Positions 22,695 through 31,583 are shown, counted from the first letter of the stretch. The stretch is DNA of 64,000 nt from Planctomycetota bacterium (GCA_016713175.1 JADJPQ010000011.1:236915-300914), one strand, 5' to 3'. Notes: generated by a model not told the origin, from the sequence alone. Translations and numbers: made by a program.

Positions 22695-22849
22695 GTCGTG
22701 AGGTCCCCGCACTCGGTTGCAGCAGTGCCGCGATGGTAACCGGCGGTGTAGCCAGCGGGGAGGCACGGGAACGCCATGCCGTCACGAGCCAGGCTGGCGA
22801 CTGCCGGTCCATGCCAACGGCTGCGGCCGGAGCCGCAGCCGCGCCCGAA

Positions 22850-24590
22850 TCATCGCAGCAACGTCGTCGCGCGGTTCGTCAGCTGGATGCCCGTCGCGCC
22901 CAGCGCGAGGCTCTGGAAGTGCAGCGACGCTCCCGCGAACGCGGGGTTGTTCGGGATCGGGATCGACAGCGTGTGCGGTCCCGACAGTCCTGGATACGGC
23001 GTCACTCCGGTGAGCGTCGCGATCGGTGACGGACCGATCCGCAGCGTGCCGAACCCCGACACGTGCACGCTCTGCGCTGCGGTCGACACGCACAGCAGGA
23101 AGCTCGATCCCGCGGGGCCGAAATTGCCGACCTGCACGGTATCGCCCGGCGACCGGCACGGGCTGCTCGCGACCGCCGGACCACACAGCACGCCGGTGAA
23201 GTGCGCGCTCCACCAGTTCGTACCCGCCGAGCCAGCCGAGATCGACACGCGACCCGTGCTGTTCATCGACGGCCACGCATCGATCATGCCGTAGGACCCG
23301 CCGACGCCGGTCGGGCTGCCCTGGCGCGCGACCACCGTTTTGGAGCCGTCGGCAGCCGAGATCAGGATGCGGCCCTGTGTGAGACTGTTGCCGAGGTCGC
23401 ACCACACGACGAGGTCGCCGTCGTCGCTGAGCGGAGTCATCGGCACGCGCGAGAAACCCAGGCCGATGCACTGGCCGCCGTCGACCGGCTCGTTGAACGA
23501 TAGCGCGTTGCGCCAGCTGCCGGGACGACCGACGAACCAGCCGGCGGTCGGATTGCCGTTCAGCATGTAGTCGGCGAACACCGCGATCTCGCCGCGGGCG
23601 TTGATCACGGCACCCTGGAAGTCGAAGTAGGTGCCGCCGTTCGGCGTCTGCATCGCATCGGTCAGGTACCAGGCGTCAGTGCCGTTGGTGCGCACCACGA
23701 CGCCGGCGCCGACCGGCCCACCGGTGGTGAGGATGCGGAACGCCACCTGATCACAATCGTTGATCGACGGCACCGGACCGGCGAACGCCGTGGTGCCATC
23801 GACAAAGCCGAAGCTCTCGGTGCCCAGCATCGCGATCGTGGCGCCGCCGGGTGCTGCGTCGCCAACGGCCGCGAAGCGACTCACCACGCCGCCATGCCAG
23901 AGGAAGTAGTCGGCCAGATACTGGTTGCTGCCCGTGCTGCGCGCCAGGAACAGAACGTCGCGATCGCGGCCCAGCGAGCCTGGACCCAACGGTGAACACC
24001 CCACCCAGCGGCGATGGGTCGCCGACCGCGGCGACCTTCACGATGGTGCCGTTGCCAGCGATGTAGAGGAACAGGCCGCGTGGACTCGGGCCGTTCGCGA
24101 CGTCGGCCAGGAACAGCACATCGCCCTCTTCGTTGATCGGCGGGGCATACACCGTGCCGCCGAAGAAGCCGCCGAACGTGCCGCCGCCGGGTGCCGGGTC
24201 GCCGCAGGTGCCGTGCACGCCGGAGCCGCCGCCCTGGCCGCAACCCATGGCGATGGCGCGCACGCCGCTGGTGTCGGCGACGAAGATGCCCTGATTGCGC
24301 GGGCCGCTGGCATCACCGACGAAGGCGATGGCGCCGCTGCGATTCATGCATGCCGGGTTCATGAACGCGTTGGTCGTCACGGTCGCGCCGCCCCCGTTCA
24401 CGATCGGTTGCCCGTCGTACACCGCCATCACGGTGCCGCAGTGCGCGGCGGTCACCGAGGTCAACGATGTAGGGACCGCAGCGGCAGGACCACGCTGCTC
24501 GATGACGTCATCGCGCACGCGCACGTAGTTCTGGGCGCCGATCGCGGCGACGAGGAACGGCAGGACGAACAACTTGGCGTAGGTGATCAT
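22850..24590 (-). pseudogene. Secreted GDxxPGGG-repeat exoprotein, one frameshift
   Basis: Two frames make one protein of about 575 residues. The first, from ATG 24590, has a signal peptide (LFVLPFLVAAIGAQ) and repeats with GDPAPGGGTFGGF, GDVLFLADVANG and GDPSPLGGVF. The second resumes with DVLFLARSTGSNQYLADYFL, GDAAPGGATI and DGDLVVWCDLGN, and ends in the lineage-type C-terminal domain. The frame changes near 23985-24000. The repeats (GD.aPgGg followed by a strand pair and DvlFlA) match the choice-of-anchor tandem-repeat proteins (DUF7453-like) common in Planctomycetota; that family name is from memory. GTG 24605 is an alternative start. Confidence 0.6.
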
Positions 24591-24701
24591 GGCTGCAACG
24601 GACACGGTACGGTTGGGCGGAGCCGGGCAGGGTGGGTAGATGCGCGCAGGAGGCGGGTTCCCATGTGGGGTGTGGGCCGCGCCGAGGCCCGCAGGTCGGG
24701 T

Positions 24702-26561
24702 CTACAGCGTGACCGTGACCGCATTGCTGAACGTGCCAGAGCCCGGCAGCAACGCCAGCGCCTGCAGTTGCAGGACCGCGCCGACACGAGGCGCAGTCGT
24801 CACCACGGTCTGCGGCACCGTGCCAATCCCGTGCGAGGCGACGCCGATGCCGACGTCGAAGAACGCGCTGCCCAGCGGAGCCAGCGCCAGTTCGGGACCC
24901 GGAGCGCCGATGCCGAGGAAGACCAGGGCGCCGGGCAGACCAACGACGCGGATCGTCACGCTGGCACTGTTCGCGGCAGGGACCACTGCGACGAGCAGGC
25001 GTGCCAGCCCGTACTCATAGGCGCCCATGTCGACACGCTGCGCGCCATCGCCGTCACCGTCGAGCGAACGCGGCATGCCGTCGGGATCGATGCCGGTGGC
25101 CGTGACGCGGGCATCGGCGCGATCGATGCACGGCGAGCCGCGCCACAGTCGCAGGTCGTCGTCCTCGTTCCCCACGACGTTGTCGGGCCCATCGATGTCG
25201 GCGAACTGCGGCGGTACGTCTATGCAGCCCGGATGATCCAGTGGGTCGATCGGGTCCTCGCCAGGTGCGGCGACGAACAGGTTCTGCACGCAAGACCAGC
25301 GCGCCTTGGCGCCGCGGATCTGCGACCAGCCGATGTTGCCGTTGCTGTCGCGGTTGTTCCAGGCGATGCAGCCGGTGACCTGCCCCGTCGTACCCGACAG
25401 GTAGGCGCCGCCGCCGTCGTCGCTGGCATTGCCGTGCACGAACGTGCAGTTGCTGACCGGCACGGTGACCGTGCCGGTCAGCCGGATCGCCGCGAGGCCA
25501 CCGCCCACGCCGCCCCAGGATCCACCCCCGCCGGTGTCGTACGAGACGACGTCGTTGTCGTCGAACAGGCAGTCGCGCACCGTCATGCTGGTGAAGCTGA
25601 ACAGCCCACCGCCGGCATTGCTGGTGTTGTCGACGAACACGCAGTCCTCGAAGGAGCTGCCACTGCCACCGTTGTAGATGCCACCACCGATCGCGCCGTA
25701 CAGCTGGCCAGCGGCATAGAAGTTCCGGCTCTGATTGCCGATGAAGCGGCAACCACTCACGTCTGTGCGACTGCCAGGCGCGACGTAGAGTCCGCCGCCG
25801 GCGGCCTGCGTGCCGCTGCGCGCGGTGTCGTTACGGAAGACGCAACCGCGAACCGTCGCAACGGCATTGCCGTCGATGGCGAGGCCACCGCCGTGGCCGT
25901 CGGACCCGATGTTCTCGACGAAGGTGCACGCTTCGAACACGGGGGCGCCGCCGTACACGCTGACAGCGCCGCCGCCCCAGAGCGCGATGTTGTGAACGAA
26001 CGTGCAGTTGGCGATCCGCGCGTTGGCGTTCTCCAGGTGCAGGCCACCGCCGCTGGTCTGCGAAGCGCCACCGGAGTTCCTCGCGGCCCAGCCGTTCGTG
26101 ATCGTGAAGCCGTCGAGCACGGCCGTCGCGTCGACGCCGATCCCGACGACGACCTGGTAGGTGTTGCCGCCGTAGTGGTTCGCGGTCGAATACCATTGCA
26201 GGCCGCTGCCCTGCACATCGTTGCGGTCGAGATCGCCGCTCAGCACGGTCGCGTTGGCAGCCACGTCGCGTTGCCAGCGCGCGGTCTCATGGCCCGCGAA
26301 GCCGCCGTAGAGCGCCGTGTCCGACTGCAGCCGGAACGATGTCGTCTGGTTGCCGGGAGCAGCCGCGTAGTAGGTGCCCACGGCCACCCACAGTTCGCGC
26401 CCGCTGCCAGGTGACTGCAGCGCAGTCTGCAGATCGGTGTAGGCATCGGTCCACGATGTGCCGTTGCCGGCGCCACGGGCGCGTGCATCGACATGGACGA
26501 TCTGCTGGGCCGACAACGCCGAGACCAACATGGGCAACGGAACACACAGCCAACGGTGCAT
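24702..26561 (-). CDS. Secreted parallel beta-helix protein (choice-of-anchor Q / POMP-like)
   Basis: A 619-residue exported protein. ATG 26561 has GGAGG five bases upstream and begins a short signal peptide (LCVPLPMLVSALSAQ). The N-terminal block TSWTDAYTDLQTAL, ELWVAVGTYYAA, LQSDTALYGGFAG and ATVLSGD is the signature of choice-of-anchor-Q / POMP-like right-handed beta-helix proteins. Many short rungs follow (FEACTFVENIG, VRGCVFRNDTA, FEDCVFVDNTS). Near the end, DDLRLWRGSPCIDRADAR and RSLDGDGDGAQRVDMGAYEY are family hallmarks. The last ~85 residues are the lineage C-terminal domain. A surface or extracellular location is inferred; no enzyme motif is visible. Confidence 0.85.
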   Translation of the reverse strand: MHRWLCVPLPMLVSALSAQQIVHVDARARGAGNGTSWTDAYTDLQTALQSPGSGRELWVAVGTYYAAAPGNQTTSFRLQSDTALYGGFAGHETARWQRDVAANATVLSGDLDRNDVQGSGLQWYSTANHYGGNTYQVVVGIGVDATAVLDGFTITNGWAARNSGGASQTSGGGLHLENANARIANCTFVHNIALWGGGAVSVYGGAPVFEACTFVENIGSDGHGGGLAIDGNAVATVRGCVFRNDTARSGTQAAGGGLYVAPGSRTDVSGCRFIGNQSRNFYAAGQLYGAIGGGIYNGGSGSSFEDCVFVDNTSNAGGGLFSFTSMTVRDCLFDDNDVVSYDTGGGGSWGGVGGGLAAIRLTGTVTVPVSNCTFVHGNASDDGGGAYLSGTTGQVTGCIAWNNRDSNGNIGWSQIRGAKARWSCVQNLFVAAPGEDPIDPLDHPGCIDVPPQFADIDGPDNVVGNEDDDLRLWRGSPCIDRADARVTATGIDPDGMPRSLDGDGDGAQRVDMGAYEYGLARLLVAVVPAANSASVTIRVVGLPGALVFLGIGAPGPELALAPLGSAFFDVGIGVASHGIGTVPQTVVTTAPRVGAVLQLQALALLPGSGTFSNAVTVTL

Positions 26562-26757
26562 GAAAGCCTCCGGCATAGCGGGAGGTGCGAGAGTAGGGCT
26601 GGACGGCAAGAGCCGACAGACCGCACAAGTGCCCAGTCCGAGCGCGGCCCGGCGAACCGGAAGCAGGAGCCCACCCGTCGCGCAGAAACGCCAATGCGCG
26701 GATGACGATCGGCGCGAGCGCCGGCAGCAGGCAACTCGACCCGATAGCGCGTGCGGT

Positions 26758-27336
26758 TCACGCCGCCGGCGGACCATCCCCGGGCGCGAGGATCCCTTCC
26801 AGGAAGAACGCGGCCAGGTCGTGGCGCCCGTCCACGCCGGCCTTGCGGTAGATGCCGCGCGCCTGCTGGCGCACCGTGGCCTCGCCGACGTTGCGCATCG
26901 CCGCGATCTCCCGGTGGCTGAGCCCCTTCAGCAGCAACAGCGCCACCTCCCGTTCGGCCGGAGTCAGGTCCCAGCGGACCAACTGCCGCTCGATCGCCGC
27001 GCCGAGTCCCTGCAGCAGATCGCGCGCCTCGGACCGCCACCGCTCGGCCTCGCGCTGCACCGCCGCCAGGCGCTGCCCGAGCACGACCGCGTCGTGCTTG
27101 GCAGCGCGCGCAAGCCGCCGGAGCGCGGCGAACCGGCGCAGCGCCAGGGCGAATCCCGCCAGGCAGGCGAGCACGATGGTCCCTTCGACCCCCAGGTGGG
27201 CCGGGGTGGTGCCGGCCCGCGCGTCCAGGATCAGGTCGGACAGCACCAGGACCGCGACCAGGGCGAACAGGCCGGCGAACGCCAGCACGGCGTTGCGCGA
27301 TCCGCCATCCGTGTCGGATTCCGGCTGCAAGTCCAT
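26758..27336 (-). CDS. Membrane-bound LuxR-type HTH regulator
   Basis: A 192-residue protein with two N-terminal transmembrane helices (LAFAGLFALVAVLVLSDLIL and VEGTIVLACLAGFALAL), a basic/coiled region (LAAVQREAERWRSEARDLLQ), and a C-terminal LuxR/GerE HTH: LTPAEREVALLLLKGLSHRE, then IAAMRNVGEATVRQQARGIY with the final RHDLAAFFLE. There is no receiver domain; membrane anchoring replaces it. It is divergent from the DUF2231 gene at 27433, with 96 bases between, so it may regulate that promoter; inference only. Confidence 0.8.
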   Translation of the reverse strand: MDLQPESDTDGGSRNAVLAFAGLFALVAVLVLSDLILDARAGTTPAHLGVEGTIVLACLAGFALALRRFAALRRLARAAKHDAVVLGQRLAAVQREAERWRSEARDLLQGLGAAIERQLVRWDLTPAEREVALLLLKGLSHREIAAMRNVGEATVRQQARGIYRKAGVDGRHDLAAFFLEGILAPGDGPPAA

Positions 27337-27432
27337 TGCCAGCCGAGGCTATCACATCTGGCGGATGGTCGATCCGCCGGTTTTCGGCGACAGGGTCGCA
27401 GAGGCGTTCCTACCCCAACGGAGACCATCCTC

Positions 27433-27939
27433 ATGAACCTTCCGCTGCATCCGCTCTTCGTCCACGTCCCGATCGCTCTTGCCGTCCTGCTGCCGCTGCT
27501 CAGCGGCGCGCTGCTGGTGGCCCTGGTCCGTAGCTGGCTGCCGCGCCGTGCGTGGGCGCTGGTGGCCACCGGGCAGTTGGTGCTCGTGCTCAGCAGCGTG
27601 GTCGCGATGCGCACGGGCGAAGCGGACGAAGACCGGATCGAACGCGTGGTGCCCGAGGCCGCGATCGAACGGCACGAGGAGGCGGCCGAGACGTTCGTGT
27701 GGGCTGCCGGCGGCGTGCTGCTGCTGTCGATGCTGCCCCTGATGCTGCGCCAGCGGCGGTTCCAGGTGCTGGGTGCGGCGGCCACGTTGGCGGGGACGCT
27801 GGCGGTCGCGGGCCTCGGCTACCAGGTCGGGCATGCCGGTGGCGAGATCGTGTACCGGCATGCGGCCGGCGACGTGTTCGGCGTCAGCCAGGTAGGCGTG
27901 GCGCCGGCCCGCGGCGACCACGACGACGACCACCGGTAG
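27433..27939 (+). CDS. DUF2231-type four-helix membrane protein
   Basis: A 168-residue membrane protein. It opens with LPLHPLFVHVPIALAVLLPL, the HPxxVHxPI signature of DUF2231 proteins, and shows four hydrophobic helices. A short acidic segment (EADEDRIERVVPEAAIERHE) lies between helices 2 and 3, and the tail is His/Asp-rich (RGDHDDDHR), which could bind metal. Related proteins are often predicted inner-membrane or heme/redox-linked proteins, but no function is established from this sequence. It is divergent from the LuxR gene; the tRNA-Sec fragment begins 8 bases after its stop. Confidence 0.75.
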   Translation: MNLPLHPLFVHVPIALAVLLPLLSGALLVALVRSWLPRRAWALVATGQLVLVLSSVVAMRTGEADEDRIERVVPEAAIERHEEAAETFVWAAGGVLLLSMLPLMLRQRRFQVLGAAATLAGTLAVAGLGYQVGHAGGEIVYRHAAGDVFGVSQVGVAPARGDHDDDHR

Positions 27940-27947
27940 CGGTGAAG

Positions 27948-28013
27948 TGGCGGGAGTGCATGGGAATCGAACCCACCGGGACCCGCTCTAGGCGAACCAG
28001 ACAGGTTTTGAAG
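27948..28013 (-). tRNA. selC: 3' half of a selenocysteine tRNA gene (truncated)
   Basis: On the minus strand, 66 bases run from the anticodon loop to an encoded CCA. The loop CTTCAAA contains anticodon TCA (28009-28011). It is followed by the 3' anticodon strand ACCTG, a long variable arm (GGTTCGC pairing with GCGGGTC around CTAGA), a T-arm (TGGG/CCCA around TTCGATT) and an acceptor strand GCACTCCC plus GCCA. A TCA anticodon with a long variable arm is diagnostic of tRNA-Sec. The 5' half is missing: upstream bases do not pair with ACCTG, and no GGGAGTGC acceptor lies at the expected distance. The break is in the anticodon arm, as in an integrase attachment scar. Confidence 0.6.
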
Positions 28014-29156
28014 GACGCCGGACCGCCCTTCGCCGAGGCAGCGAACGTGCTGGAACGCGAAGCCCTCGGAGCACTTCCGGCAGATCGGCGCGAAGTGGTG
28101 AGTTCGGGCAGAACGCCCAGTTTGGGCGAGTTCCGGTGACCTTTGGGATCCGCGTTGGTACCCACTGGCCACGCGATGCCAGCCGCCCAGCGGCGCGCGC
28201 CGGCCCCACTGCGCGCACTGCCGCCAGGGCCACCACGGACAGGGGCGCGCGTCGAGCGCGAGCGGTCGCGGTGTCCGCCTCGGTGGCATTCGCTGGTGGC
28301 GAGCGATGGCGCTTCGGTGGCGTTCTTTCCGCACGAGGTGGTTGGCGCGGGCGCGACGAGGGGAAACTGGACGATCGCAGGATCTGCGTGCCAACGCCGA
28401 TGGGGTGCGGGTCGGGAATCCGGTGATGTTCGCCTGGCTGCGGGTTCTGCGGCAGGAACTCGTCGAGGAGACGATCGAGACGTTCGTTCTGGTGCAGCGC
28501 GGTTCGGGTGATGTCGCACCGCGAACGCGGACTGTCGGCGGGCAGGTGTTCCTGGTGCCGGATCGGCTGCTTGATCGTCAGCAACGCGTGGGGGCGGAGC
28601 AGCGGAGTGTCACGGTCAGTGTGCCGTTGATGAATGAGATGGAACGTGTGGACGATCGGCTGTGTGTGCAGGTCGCGGTGCGTGCGAGGAACGGTTGGGT
28701 CGTGTCGCGGATCGTTGGTGTGCGCCAACTGCTGGCCGAGGAAACGCGCGTCGCGGAAACGCACGTGGTGGCGTCGGCGCGGGCCGCTTGGGCTGCGGAA
28801 GCCCAACCGGCGGCGCTGGAGTTCGCGCGGCTGCTCCAGGACTGGGGCCATGGTCGCTGATCGGCGGCGAGCATGAAGGCGCTGTGGAACAGGCTTGTGC
28901 TCGCGAGAAATCGGGCTCCGTCTGCTAGCCCCGTGGGGGAAAGGGGGCCTTGCCGTCTCATCGGCCGCCGGCCTGCAGCCGGCGCCCTTGCTGGCCTTGC
29001 AAACGGCAGTCGAATCTGACTTCCGGAACCGCTGTGCAGGGACTCCTGGGGCTTTCCAGTTTTGCACGCCCCTGCTATCGTGTCGGTACAGGGGTCGTCG
29101 CCGGTGTTCGGTCGTCAGGCCTCGGCAGTTCCTACTCCAGGAAGGAGCTATGTCCT
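28014..29156. other. Poorly annotated stretch next to tRNA-Sec scar
   Basis: No gene here is convincing. A 184-codon + strand frame (28306-28860) is the best candidate and is listed separately. A 22-base match (28261-28285 area) to the IS91-type element at 32702-32723 hints at old IS debris. The last 20 bases hold AGGAAGGAG, a strong ribosome-binding site for the repeat-containing sigma gene. Confidence 0.35.
28306..28860 (+). CDS. Uncertain open frame, possible hypothetical protein
   Basis: This frame of 184 codons ends in a TGA at 28858-28860. The part from GNPVMFAWLRVLRQELVEET to QPAALEFARLLQDWG could fold, but third-position GC is lower than in real genes here and a long minus-strand frame covers the same bases. 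No family recognised. It may be non-coding. Confidence 0.2.
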   Translation: MALRWRSFRTRWLARARRGETGRSQDLRANADGVRVGNPVMFAWLRVLRQELVEETIETFVLVQRGSGDVAPRTRTVGGQVFLVPDRLLDRQQRVGAEQRSVTVSVPLMNEMERVDDRLCVQVAVRARNGWVVSRIVGVRQLLAEETRVAETHVVASARAAWAAEAQPAALEFARLLQDWGHGR

Positions 29157-29793
29157 ATGTCGTCGAACGCGGTGCGATGCAGTATCCGGGCGAAGTCGAA
29201 CGTCCGGGCAGCTTCGGGTACAGAGCAGCAGACCAGCAGACCAGCAGACCAGCAGACCAGCAGACCAGCAGACCAGCAGATGCTCCCCTGATGGGTCCAC
29301 TGCCGTCATTGCCGCCCGAGCTGGGGCCGCCGGATGGTCTGAGTTGGCGGTTCTTCTGTGTCGGTTGGCAAAGCGCATGCTTCGCAACGGGCACGACGCG
29401 GAGGACCTCGCGAGCGACACGCTCGTGGCGGCATGGGTCGAGTTCCCGAAGCTCGACGACCCGCAACAGGTGACCGCATGGTCGATTCGGGCCTTGCGGA
29501 ATCGAGTGGTGTCGTTCTTCCGGCGGCGAAGGCTCGAGCCGACGTGGAGCACCGAACTGGTGGCCGCCTGGGCGGTGCCTTCGGATCCTGGCGACGGCCT
29601 GTCGGCCAAGGAAATGTTGGCGTCGCTTCGCACGACGCTTTCGGCGCCGGATGCCGCAGTTCTCGATTGCCTGCTCGTCGGCTTGAACGACTGCGGCGAC
29701 ATCGCCGGGGCGAGGGGCGTCGGGCTGCGCGCGGTCGAAAGATCGCGAGCACGAATTCGGGCGGCGTCACTGCCACTCTGGAAGTTTGCCTGA
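29157..29793 (+). CDS. ECF-like sigma factor, reading frame interrupted by 8-bp microsatellite
   Basis: The coding sense from 29281 to 29793 is a sigma-70 factor: region 2 (LCRLAKRMLRNGHDAEDLAS, then DTLVAAWVEF and RALRNRVVSFFRRRR) and a short region 4 (LSAPDAAVLDCLLVGLNDCG, GVGLRAVERSRARI). The only good ribosome-binding site (AGGAAGGAG) serves ATG 29157 or ATG 29150, and both are out of frame with the sigma part. Between them and it lies a tract of 8-bp units. One extra unit joins ATG 29157 to the sigma frame; one fewer joins ATG 29150. As given, the gene would be OFF. The twin small genes downstream may be its operon partners. Confidence 0.6.
29226..29280 (+). repeat. 8-bp microsatellite, (CAGCAGAC) x 6.9
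   Basis: Six perfect copies of CAGCAGAC (29226-29273) plus seven bases of a seventh. The unit is not a multiple of three, so each gain or loss changes the downstream frame. All three frames translate the tract as the same eight-residue repeat (QQTSRPAD), so it stays open whichever frame is used. Confidence 0.95.
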
Positions 29794-29898
29794 GAAGTTC
29801 GTTCTGGCGGCGCTCGAGCGTGGAGGTCGGTGGACTTGGCGCGCGGAATCCTGTTTGGCAGGGGCGCGCCCGGAGCGTCTAATTCCCTGGAGTTGCAC

Positions 29899-30261
29899 AT
29901 GCACATTGGACAATGGCTCGTCACGGCGGGGGCAAAGACAGTCAAAGTTCGGTCGCCGTGGTTCCCGCGCGGCGCCGACAACGCGGTATTCACCTACGAA
30001 GAGATCGAAACGGTCGGTGCACCGTCGTTCGGCGTGAGCGTCTTCCATCGCAGCGTTGACGACACAGGGAACGGGGTCGCGGCCACTGGCGAGGGCAGTG
30101 GGTGGTCGGCCGTGTCTGGCTCCAACTTCAAGTACCGGCGCTACAACGGGTTGAAGGAGATGGTTCGATTCGAGTTCGAGTTGAGTGGAGAGACGGAGAC
30201 CATGGATGCGGTTCTGTACCGCATGCTGGCCCCAACGTGGTTTGACAAGGTGGCGGCATAG
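29899..30261 (+). CDS. Unknown 120-residue protein, twin A
   Basis: A 120-residue protein, ATG 29899, GGAG six bases upstream. It is predicted beta-rich, with no signal peptide or membrane helix: WFPRGADNAVFTYEEIETVG, FGVSVFHRSVDD, LKEMVRFEFELSGET, MLAPTWFDKVAA. It is a distant paralogue of the next gene, with matching PRGADN / ARGGDG, GVSVFHRS / SVAVYTRN, LKEMVRFEF / IKEQLRLKL and LAPTWF / LQPLFY blocks. It lies 106 bases after the sigma gene and 14 before twin B, so an operon is likely. I know no function for either. Confidence 0.7.
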   Translation: MHIGQWLVTAGAKTVKVRSPWFPRGADNAVFTYEEIETVGAPSFGVSVFHRSVDDTGNGVAATGEGSGWSAVSGSNFKYRRYNGLKEMVRFEFELSGETETMDAVLYRMLAPTWFDKVAA

Positions 30262-30275
30262 CCAAGGAGATCGAC

Positions 30276-30641
30276 ATGAACATTCCTGGACGCCGGATCG
30301 CTACTGGTGAGGAGGTCTACACAGCACCGTTCGCGCGGGGCGGTGACGGCCTGCTTCTTCGTGTCGAGTGCATCGATCTCTTGTCGACGGGGTCGCCCGC
30401 CGCCTCGGTCTCGGTGGCCGTGTACACGAGGAACAAGGAAGAGGACTGGGGATCGACCGCGTTGCTGACGCTCACGGTGGATTCGACCGGAATCGCCCAA
30501 GGGCACATTGCCCCTTCATCTTCATTGACGAGTGGCATCAAGGAACAGCTACGGCTGAAGCTCACAGGCTCTGGGGCCGCGGGGTCGTGGGTCTTGCTTA
30601 GGGTGCTGCAACCGCTGTTCTACGAAGCAGCAAGGGCCTAG
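30276..30641 (+). CDS. Unknown 121-residue protein, twin B
   Basis: A 121-residue protein with AAGGAG six bases before ATG 30276. It has the same beta-rich plan as twin A: VYTAPFARGGDGLLLRVECI, ASVSVAVYTRNKEEDW, IKEQLRLKLTGSG, WVLLRVLQPLFYEAARA. The pair probably arose by duplication and then diverged strongly. The shared C-terminal aromatic block suggests a conserved interface. No signal peptide. Function unknown; cytoplasmic location inferred. Confidence 0.7.
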   Translation: MNIPGRRIATGEEVYTAPFARGGDGLLLRVECIDLLSTGSPAASVSVAVYTRNKEEDWGSTALLTLTVDSTGIAQGHIAPSSSLTSGIKEQLRLKLTGSGAAGSWVLLRVLQPLFYEAARA

Positions 30642-30835
30642 GACTTCTTGCGTATAACAACAACCGCGCACCTGCGCCTGCACCTGCACCTAAACCAAGC
30701 AGTGCCCCATGCACGCTTGCTCTTCTCTCTAACATGCAAGACGGAGCGCTGAGTCTTCTGCCCGAGATGCGCGGCGACAAGACAATCTGTGGGGCGAGTT
30801 TGCCCTGAGCTTCTTAACACCGTTGAGTTCTTCGA

Positions 30836-31561
30836 ATGAAGACATCGCAATATCCCGGATGTGGCTGCTTCGGCGAGTCCTGTGCCTGCCACGGTGGTCG
30901 TGGGCTTCACGACGCGTGGCGGTTGAAAGAAGTCTCCGAAACCGACACTCTGCAGCTAGATGATATCCGGCGAGGGGTGATGGAGTCGCTCGACCCAATG
31001 GGTACGCAGGCCTACATAGAGGCGCGAATAAGAACGCTTGTCCGCGGCGGCATTTCGCCTGGCAATTGGGGCCTTGTCTCCCAAGTGGCGATCGCGGTAT
31101 TCGAACGCATCGGTTATCCAGGCGACTCGGTAGCGCATGACGAGCCCGCGGCTCCAATGAACCACGAAGTATGGTTGGGGATGCGAGAAATCTTGGATCG
31201 TCCGGAGATTCTGACTGCCGATGATCTCGTTGCGCACTTGCTGTCGATGGTTGAGTCTCCGTCGTTGTTTGATGTTCCCGAGGCCAGGCTCTTGTGTGAA
31301 CCGTACGTTGTTGGTGTGGTTCCATGCAATCAGACTATCAAGTGCATTCTGTCACGAGTGGCGATCGGAGTAGACCTGGTTTTTGGTTGGTGTTACGCGG
31401 ACCACACGCTGAGGCTGTGTTACTGCGATGACAAACGTATTCCAGGAGCGGGTCTGGTGATATGGCTCTTGCTTTTCTGGCTCGGCGGTCCGACAGCGGC
31501 TCGAGGAGCCCAGGCACTGCTTCGCTGGCTGGCGCCACGAGTCCCAGTCCCAATTGGTTAG
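30836..31561 (+). CDS. Unknown 241-residue protein with C-terminal hydrophobic helix (low GC)
   Basis: The N-terminus is Cys-rich (CGCFGESCACHGG) and could bind metal; the middle is helical (RRGVMESLDPMGTQAYIEAR, MREILDRPEILTADDLVAHL). Near the end is a hydrophobic segment (GAGLVIWLLLFWLGG) followed by basic residues. The local GC content is visibly lower than in flanking genes and codon use includes many A/T-ending codons, which points to recent acquisition. ATG 30836 has only a weak upstream site, so a later start (for example MESLDPMG) is possible. No family recognised. Confidence 0.55.
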   Translation: MKTSQYPGCGCFGESCACHGGRGLHDAWRLKEVSETDTLQLDDIRRGVMESLDPMGTQAYIEARIRTLVRGGISPGNWGLVSQVAIAVFERIGYPGDSVAHDEPAAPMNHEVWLGMREILDRPEILTADDLVAHLLSMVESPSLFDVPEARLLCEPYVVGVVPCNQTIKCILSRVAIGVDLVFGWCYADHTLRLCYCDDKRIPGAGLVIWLLLFWLGGPTAARGAQALLRWLAPRVPVPIG

Positions 31562-31583
31562 CTGAACCTCTCTTGCCACAATC

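Noticed and set aside
27948..28090. Complete tRNA-Sec gene using GGAAGTGC near 28076 as the 5' acceptor strand
   Set aside because: That acceptor would pair 7 of 8 bases, but it lies far too distant from the anticodon (over 55 extra bases) and no D-arm or 5' anticodon strand fits; only the 3' half is supported.
29062..29156. TTG 29062 as the start of the sigma gene in its own frame
   Set aside because: No ribosome-binding site and the encoded peptide before the repeat looks non-coding; the strong site AGGAAGGAG serves other frames.
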